Made by a program: the position numbers and the translations under genes. The notes under the pieces were generated by a model. It did not search any database. It saw nothing but the letters and a program-made list of their open reading frames with translations, and was not told the DNA's origin. A stretch of 64,000 bases of DNA from BD2-11 sp965115885 (GTDB lineage: Bacteria > Gemmatimonadota > Gemmatimonadetes > Longimicrobiales > Gaopeijiaceae), in the NCBI GenBank assembly GCA_965115885.1, contig OZ220479.1, positions 2,418,001 through 2,482,000 on the forward strand, read 5' to 3'. Below are positions 59,992 to 64,000 of this stretch, piece by piece; the first letter of the stretch is position 1, and every line of letters begins with the position of its first letter.

Positions 59992-61764
59992 TCATTCCAG
60001 GACGACGGCGTCGTACACCGCTCGGCGGCGACGGCGGTTCCGTTCCCGGTCCGTTGCGACCTCGACGATTCTGCTCCCGCCCGCGGCGATCCCGCGCTCC
60101 AGCGACGACGCGAGCTCGGCCTCCGTCCGGACCCGCTCGTGCGGCAACCCGTAGAGGGCTGCCGCGTGGGCGAAGTCCAAGCCGTGCGGCGTCGCGAAGT
60201 GCCGGGTGAACGCCGGCTCGAAGTCCCGGACGGGGAGGAAGTGGAAGATACCTCCCCCGTCGTTGTTGACCAGCACGAAGAGGACTTCGGCGTGATCGCG
60301 CGCGCTCAGAAGCCCGTTCGTGTCGTGGACGAACGCCACGTCCCCGACGATGGCCAACGCCGGACCCTCTCCCCCGGCGGCGACGCCCGCGGCCGACGAC
60401 AGGATGCCGTCGATGCCGCTGGCGCCTCTGTTGCCGTGGACCCGAAGCGGCTTCCGGGAAGGGGGGGCGAAGGCGTCCAGGTCGCGCACCGGCATGCTCG
60501 AGGACACGAAAAGGGCGCTCCCGGAAGGCGCGGCGCGCGCGACCTCGGCGCACACGGCGCCTTCGAAGAGCGCTCCCCCGGCGCCGTCCCGGATCGCCCG
60601 CGCGGCCGCCCGCCCCGCCCGGCGCCAGAGATCGGACCACGTTCTCTCCGGCACGGCCGCGCGGCCGCCCCCGGCCGCCAGCTCCGCGCACAGCGCCTCG
60701 GAGAAGGCCGCGGCGTCGGCGCGCAGGTAGTGGGTGGCCAGGTGGAGATGGTCCTTCCAGCGGTCCCCGCCGTCGACCGCCCACTGCTCGGCTTCCGCCT
60801 CCTTCAGAAACGCGAGCAGGTTCGCCGAAACGGGGCTCGAGCCCAGACGCAGCACCAGTTCCGGGCGCAACGCTTCCCGAATGGACGCGTGCGCCAGGAA
60901 GAGGTCGTACCCTCCGACGCGCAGCGCTCGGCCCGCCGCGCCGAAGCGGGCCCCGGAGAGGGCGTCGGGGAGGAGCGGATACCCGGTGGCGGCGGCGAGG
61001 GCGGCGGCGGCCGGCCCGTCGCGTTCGGGTTCCGGGGAGGGACCGGCCACGATCAGGCCGCGCTCGACCCGCCGCACCCGCGCCGCCAGCTCCGCGACGC
61101 GGTCGGCGGGGGGCGCCGCGCGGCGCACGGCGATGCGGGTGACGGGCGCCGCTTCCGGGCGGCCGCGCACCGCTAGCGGATGCGCGGCGGCGAAGGCGTC
61201 CGGGACGTCGCCGGATCCGCGGGCGGGCACCAGCGGCTTGGCGAAGGGCAGGTTCAGATGCACCGGCCCGGCCGGCCGACCGAGGCAGGACGCCACCGCC
61301 CGCGCCGCCACCGCCCGCAGATGCAGAAGCGCCGCCGCGTCCGCCTCGGGCGGCGCGACCTCCACGAAGTCGCGCACGTGGCCACCGAAGATCCGCGCCT
61401 GGTCGATCGTCTGGTTCGCGTCCGCGCCGCGCAATCGGTGCGGGCGGTCGGCGGTCAGCAACAGGAGAGGGGCTTCGCTTTGCGACGCCTCGACCACGGC
61501 CGGAAAGAGGTTGGCGACCGCGGTCCCCGAGGTGGTGACGACCGCGGCGGGCCGACGGGCGCGCTTCCCCACCCCGAGCGCGAAGAACGCGGCCGACCGC
61601 TCGTCCAGATGCGTGAAGACCCGCATCCGCGCGTCCGCCGCGGCCGCCATGATCAGCGGAGCGGAGCGGTATCCGGGCGCCAGCGCCACCTCGCGCACGC
61701 CGACGCGCGCCAGTTCGTCGAGCAGGACGCCGGCCCACAGCGAATTCCGGTTCGGACCGGTCAC
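59992..61764 (-). CDS. menD: SEPHCHC synthase MenD
   Basis: 590 residues from GTG 61764. TPP enzyme that joins isochorismate and 2-oxoglutarate. The TPP-activating glutamate is E55 in THLDERSAAFFALG; the cofactor motif is GDVAFVHDTNGLL...LVNNDGGGIFHFLP. The usual APGSRSAPL reads APGYRSAPL, a serine-to-tyrosine change at a conserved substrate-side loop. Between menF and menB in the operon. Confidence 0.94.
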   Translation of the reverse strand: MTGPNRNSLWAGVLLDELARVGVREVALAPGYRSAPLIMAAAADARMRVFTHLDERSAAFFALGVGKRARRPAAVVTTSGTAVANLFPAVVEASQSEAPLLLLTADRPHRLRGADANQTIDQARIFGGHVRDFVEVAPPEADAAALLHLRAVAARAVASCLGRPAGPVHLNLPFAKPLVPARGSGDVPDAFAAAHPLAVRGRPEAAPVTRIAVRRAAPPADRVAELAARVRRVERGLIVAGPSPEPERDGPAAAALAAATGYPLLPDALSGARFGAAGRALRVGGYDLFLAHASIREALRPELVLRLGSSPVSANLLAFLKEAEAEQWAVDGGDRWKDHLHLATHYLRADAAAFSEALCAELAAGGGRAAVPERTWSDLWRRAGRAAARAIRDGAGGALFEGAVCAEVARAAPSGSALFVSSSMPVRDLDAFAPPSRKPLRVHGNRGASGIDGILSSAAGVAAGGEGPALAIVGDVAFVHDTNGLLSARDHAEVLFVLVNNDGGGIFHFLPVRDFEPAFTRHFATPHGLDFAHAAALYGLPHERVRTEAELASSLERGIAAGGSRIVEVATDRERNRRRRRAVYDAVVLE

Positions 61765-61779
61765 CTTTCCGCGGACGCT

Positions 61780-63159
61780 CTAGCGGATCCCGCGGGCCCC
61801 GGCCGCGTCCAGCGCGCGCAGCACCGGCTCGAATTTGATCCCGGTCTCCTCCCACTCGGCGACCGGATCCGAACCGGGCACGATCCCGGCCCCGGCGAAG
61901 AGCCGCCAGGTGGTGGAGCGCGCCACCGCGGTGCGCAACGCCGGCACGAACACCCCGTCGCCTCGGGTGTCGAACCACCCTACCGGGCCCGCGTACCAGC
62001 CGCGCTCGAAGGGTTCGTTGCGGGAGAGCAGATCGAGCGCCGCGTCCCGGGGCAGACCGCAGACCGCGGGCGTCGGGTGAAGCGCCGCGACCAGATCGAG
62101 CACCGAGGCGCCCGGCCGAAGAACCGCCTCGATGCGCGTCTCCAGATGCTGGATGCGGGCCAACGTGAGCACATGCGGCTCGGCCTCGACCTCGACCGCG
62201 CGCGACAGCGGCTTCAGGCGCGCGACCATGTCCTCCACGGTGAAGGCGTGTTCGATGCGGTCCTTCGCGCTGTCCAGGAGCCGGCGCGCCAAGGCGCGCT
62301 GCTCTTCGTCGGTCGCCCCGCGCGACACCGAACCGGCCACCGCGGTCGCGCGGAAGCGGTCGCCGCGAACCGAGGCGAGCGCCTCCGGGGCGGCCCCGAC
62401 GATCGGCGATCCGGCCGCGGGCTCGAAGAGGAACACGTGAGCGTCGGCGTTCTCGCGCCGCAGGTAGCCGAGCACGTCCACAGGATCGAGGGCGCCCGTG
62501 GTGGACACGTCGAGAATGCGCGCCAGCACCGCCTTCTCCACCCAGCCCTCCCGGATGGCCGCCAGGATCTCCTCGACCGCCCGTTGCCAGCTCCGGCGCC
62601 CCGAGCGCAGGCGGGCGGAGGGATGCGGCGGCGCGCGGCGACGGTTCCGCCCGCCGTCGGCGATCGCCCGCAGGGCGGAATCCAGCAACGCCCTCAACCG
62701 GCGGCGCGCCGCGGTCGGATCCTCCCCGGGAGCGACCGACGCCTGGGCGGCGAGGCGCGCGCGCGCCCCGTCGTGCTCCAGCTCCAGCTCCGGCAGCACG
62801 AAACGCGCGCTCGGGTACTCGGCCCAAAAGTCCCGCGGCACGTGATCGTCCCTGAAGGAAAAGCCCCCGTAGAAGCGCAACGCGCCCTCTCGCTCCGCGC
62901 CCCGCCACCCGTTCCCGTCCCGGCGCCGCGCGAACCGCGCCGCCCGTTCCTCGATATCGAGGAAGCGATCCCGCCGCCCGGAACCGGCGCGCGCTTTCAG
63001 GGATTCGATTTCGCCGACATGCGCCAGCCACCCCCGCCCCCGCGCCCAGAAGCCCCGGGGGCGGCCCCGGCCCCATCTCAGAAACGCACCGGGATCGAGG
63101 CGGCCGTGCTCGGCGGTCTCGCGAATCAGCGCGAAGCTCGGGGGTGCCTGTAGTCTCAT
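61780..63159 (-). CDS. menF: isochorismate synthase
   Basis: 459 residues of the chorismate-binding family. Conserved blocks: VEKAVLARILDVS, VFLFEPAAGSPIVGAAPEAL, AVAGSVSRGATDEEQ with the catalytic-lysine region, HAFTVEDMV, IQHLETRIEAVL, ALHPTPAVCGLPRDAA and FERGWYAGPVGWFD. It converts chorismate to isochorismate at the head of menaquinone synthesis. ATG 63159 is taken because upstream codons are Arg-rich noise; GGAG lies unusually close, so the start is moderately sure. Confidence 0.92.
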   Translation of the reverse strand: MRLQAPPSFALIRETAEHGRLDPGAFLRWGRGRPRGFWARGRGWLAHVGEIESLKARAGSGRRDRFLDIEERAARFARRRDGNGWRGAEREGALRFYGGFSFRDDHVPRDFWAEYPSARFVLPELELEHDGARARLAAQASVAPGEDPTAARRRLRALLDSALRAIADGGRNRRRAPPHPSARLRSGRRSWQRAVEEILAAIREGWVEKAVLARILDVSTTGALDPVDVLGYLRRENADAHVFLFEPAAGSPIVGAAPEALASVRGDRFRATAVAGSVSRGATDEEQRALARRLLDSAKDRIEHAFTVEDMVARLKPLSRAVEVEAEPHVLTLARIQHLETRIEAVLRPGASVLDLVAALHPTPAVCGLPRDAALDLLSRNEPFERGWYAGPVGWFDTRGDGVFVPALRTAVARSTTWRLFAGAGIVPGSDPVAEWEETGIKFEPVLRALDAAGARGIR

Positions 63160-63452
63160 GTCTCCGGTCGCGCGGCCTGGGCGGCCCCGGCGGGAACGCG
63201 CCCGCAAGGGCCGATGCTCCAGTTCTCGGGCGGCGCCGACCCTCTCTGGGGCACGGCGCCGGGGAACGTTCATCGAGCCCATGGCGCCGGGCAAGGGGCG
63301 TTTGCCCCGGTCGTCGCGGGCGTCTATCATGAGCGTTTCGTGCGCGAGGGGGGGAGGGAGTCCCCGCCCGCCTCCGTCTCTTCCTCCACGGGAACACGGG
63401 AACGCCGATTGGACGCAACCTCCTCGTTTCCTTCGCTCGCGACGTCCCGCGT
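63160..63452. other. divergent spacer
   Basis: 293 bases between menF and the CPBP gene, expected to hold promoters for both. A TATCAT hexamer lies near 63327 on the plus strand; no matching -35 stands out. Confidence 0.35.
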
Positions 63453-64000
63453 ATGACGGAAATCCGGGAAGCGGGCGAGCGTCCGGGCGTTCCGGAACTC
63501 GGGCGTCTCCGCGGCGACGCCCCGGAGACGAGCATCGGCGGCGGCGGGTCCGGGTCGGTCTTCCCCACCTTTCCCGAAGCCGTCGTGCTGGTGGTTCTGG
63601 TGCTGGCGCTGCAGTCGGGGATCGTGGTGGCGGCGCTCCTGTTGGACCCGACCTCCGGGACCTACGGCCAGCACCCGCTCGCGCTCGGCGTCGCCAACCT
63701 GCTCGCCTTCGGCATCGTGATCCTGGCGGCCGCGCGGCGCCGAGGCGTCGAGGCGCGCGCGGTCTGTCCGCTCGCTCCGGTGTCCGCGGGAATCCTTTTC
63801 CCGATCGCGGCGCTCCTGCTGGGCACGATCGTCCTGCTCTCCGACGTCGACAACCTCACGCGCTCGGTCTTCCCGCCCCCGGAGGCACTGACGGAGGCGC
63901 TCGCGAACGTCCTGGATACGGGGAAGCATCCCCTCGGCAGCTTCTTCCTGCTCGTCGCGGTGGCGCCGGCGACCGAGGAGACGCTCTTCAGGGGCCTCAT
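63453..64000 (+). CDS. CPBP-family intramembrane protease, 5' part
   Basis: ATG 63453 opens a frame that runs off the window edge (182 complete codons). Hydrophobic helices start at about residue 43 (AVVLVVLVLALQSGIVVAALL), 78 (LALGVANLLAFGIVILAAA) and 108, and the last visible residues ATEETLFRGL are the EExxxR motif of CPBP (Abi/CAAX-protease-like) membrane proteases. The catalytic histidines would lie beyond the window. An acidic, glycine-rich cytosolic start precedes the first helix. Substrate unknown. Confidence 0.8.
   Translation, partial: MTEIREAGERPGVPELGRLRGDAPETSIGGGGSGSVFPTFPEAVVLVVLVLALQSGIVVAALLLDPTSGTYGQHPLALGVANLLAFGIVILAAARRRGVEARAVCPLAPVSAGILFPIAALLLGTIVLLSDVDNLTRSVFPPPEALTEALANVLDTGKHPLGSFFLLVAVAPATEETLFRGL

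Noticed and set aside
1..64000. CRISPR arrays, prophage, rRNA operon, replication origin
   Set aside because: No regularly spaced repeats, phage structural genes, rRNA sequence or DnaA-box cluster were seen.

Overview
The window is a high-GC chromosomal segment from a Gram-negative, menaquinone-using bacterium. Gram-negative character is shown by a beta-barrel outer-membrane protein, two ADP-heptose pathway genes and many lipoproteins. Base composition, the very dense overlapping gene packing and the load of secreted peptidases and amidases fit Gemmatimonadota; that is an inference, since no rRNA or marker gene in the window settles it.

Layout. 1-4600 is a mobile-element region. An IS21 element (91-2649, 6-bp target duplication TCTGTG) sits inside a small lipoprotein gene on the minus strand whose frame is restored when the element is removed in silico. 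An IS110-type transposase follows. After an AT-richer gene-free stretch comes fbp, then a tightly coupled minus-strand run (alr, cytidine deaminase fused in frame to a lipoprotein, outer-membrane barrel, miaB, lapA-like), then mazG, a class A beta-lactamase-like hydrolase and a circularly permuted D-amino-acid-oxidase-type flavoprotein.

16260-19832 is a low-GC accessory island with two overlapping genes, a NYN/PIN-like nuclease and a NACHT/STAND-like ATPase with pentapeptide-like and winged-helix C-terminal parts, closed by a good terminator. It is the best candidate in the window for an undescribed (probably defence) system. Next come two membrane proteins, a molybdate regulator plus modABC, an amidase lipoprotein, acetolactate synthase genes ilvB and ilvN in divergent orientation, a secreted FAH-family protein and two secreted peptidase-like lipoproteins.

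34950-37792 is a second accessory patch: an orphan IS3 orfA, a Schlafen/AlbA-type ATP-binding protein, about 1 kb of decayed sequence and tRNA-Ala(TGC). It is followed by gmhB/hldA heptose genes, proline dehydrogenase plus an amidase, a creatininase/PLP-lyase/M50-protease operon, a DUF1761 protein preceded by an unusual leader, and a purE-greA-thioredoxin-TolB-like operon.

49758-55226 holds an amino-acid-type binding lipoprotein, a heavily frameshifted DUF4143-type ATPase relic, a large 2OG-Fe(II) oxygenase and a small conserved unknown. The window ends with a menaquinone operon (menF-menD-menB-menA-menE, then tyrS; no menC or menH here) and the first part of a CPBP-family membrane protease that runs off the edge.
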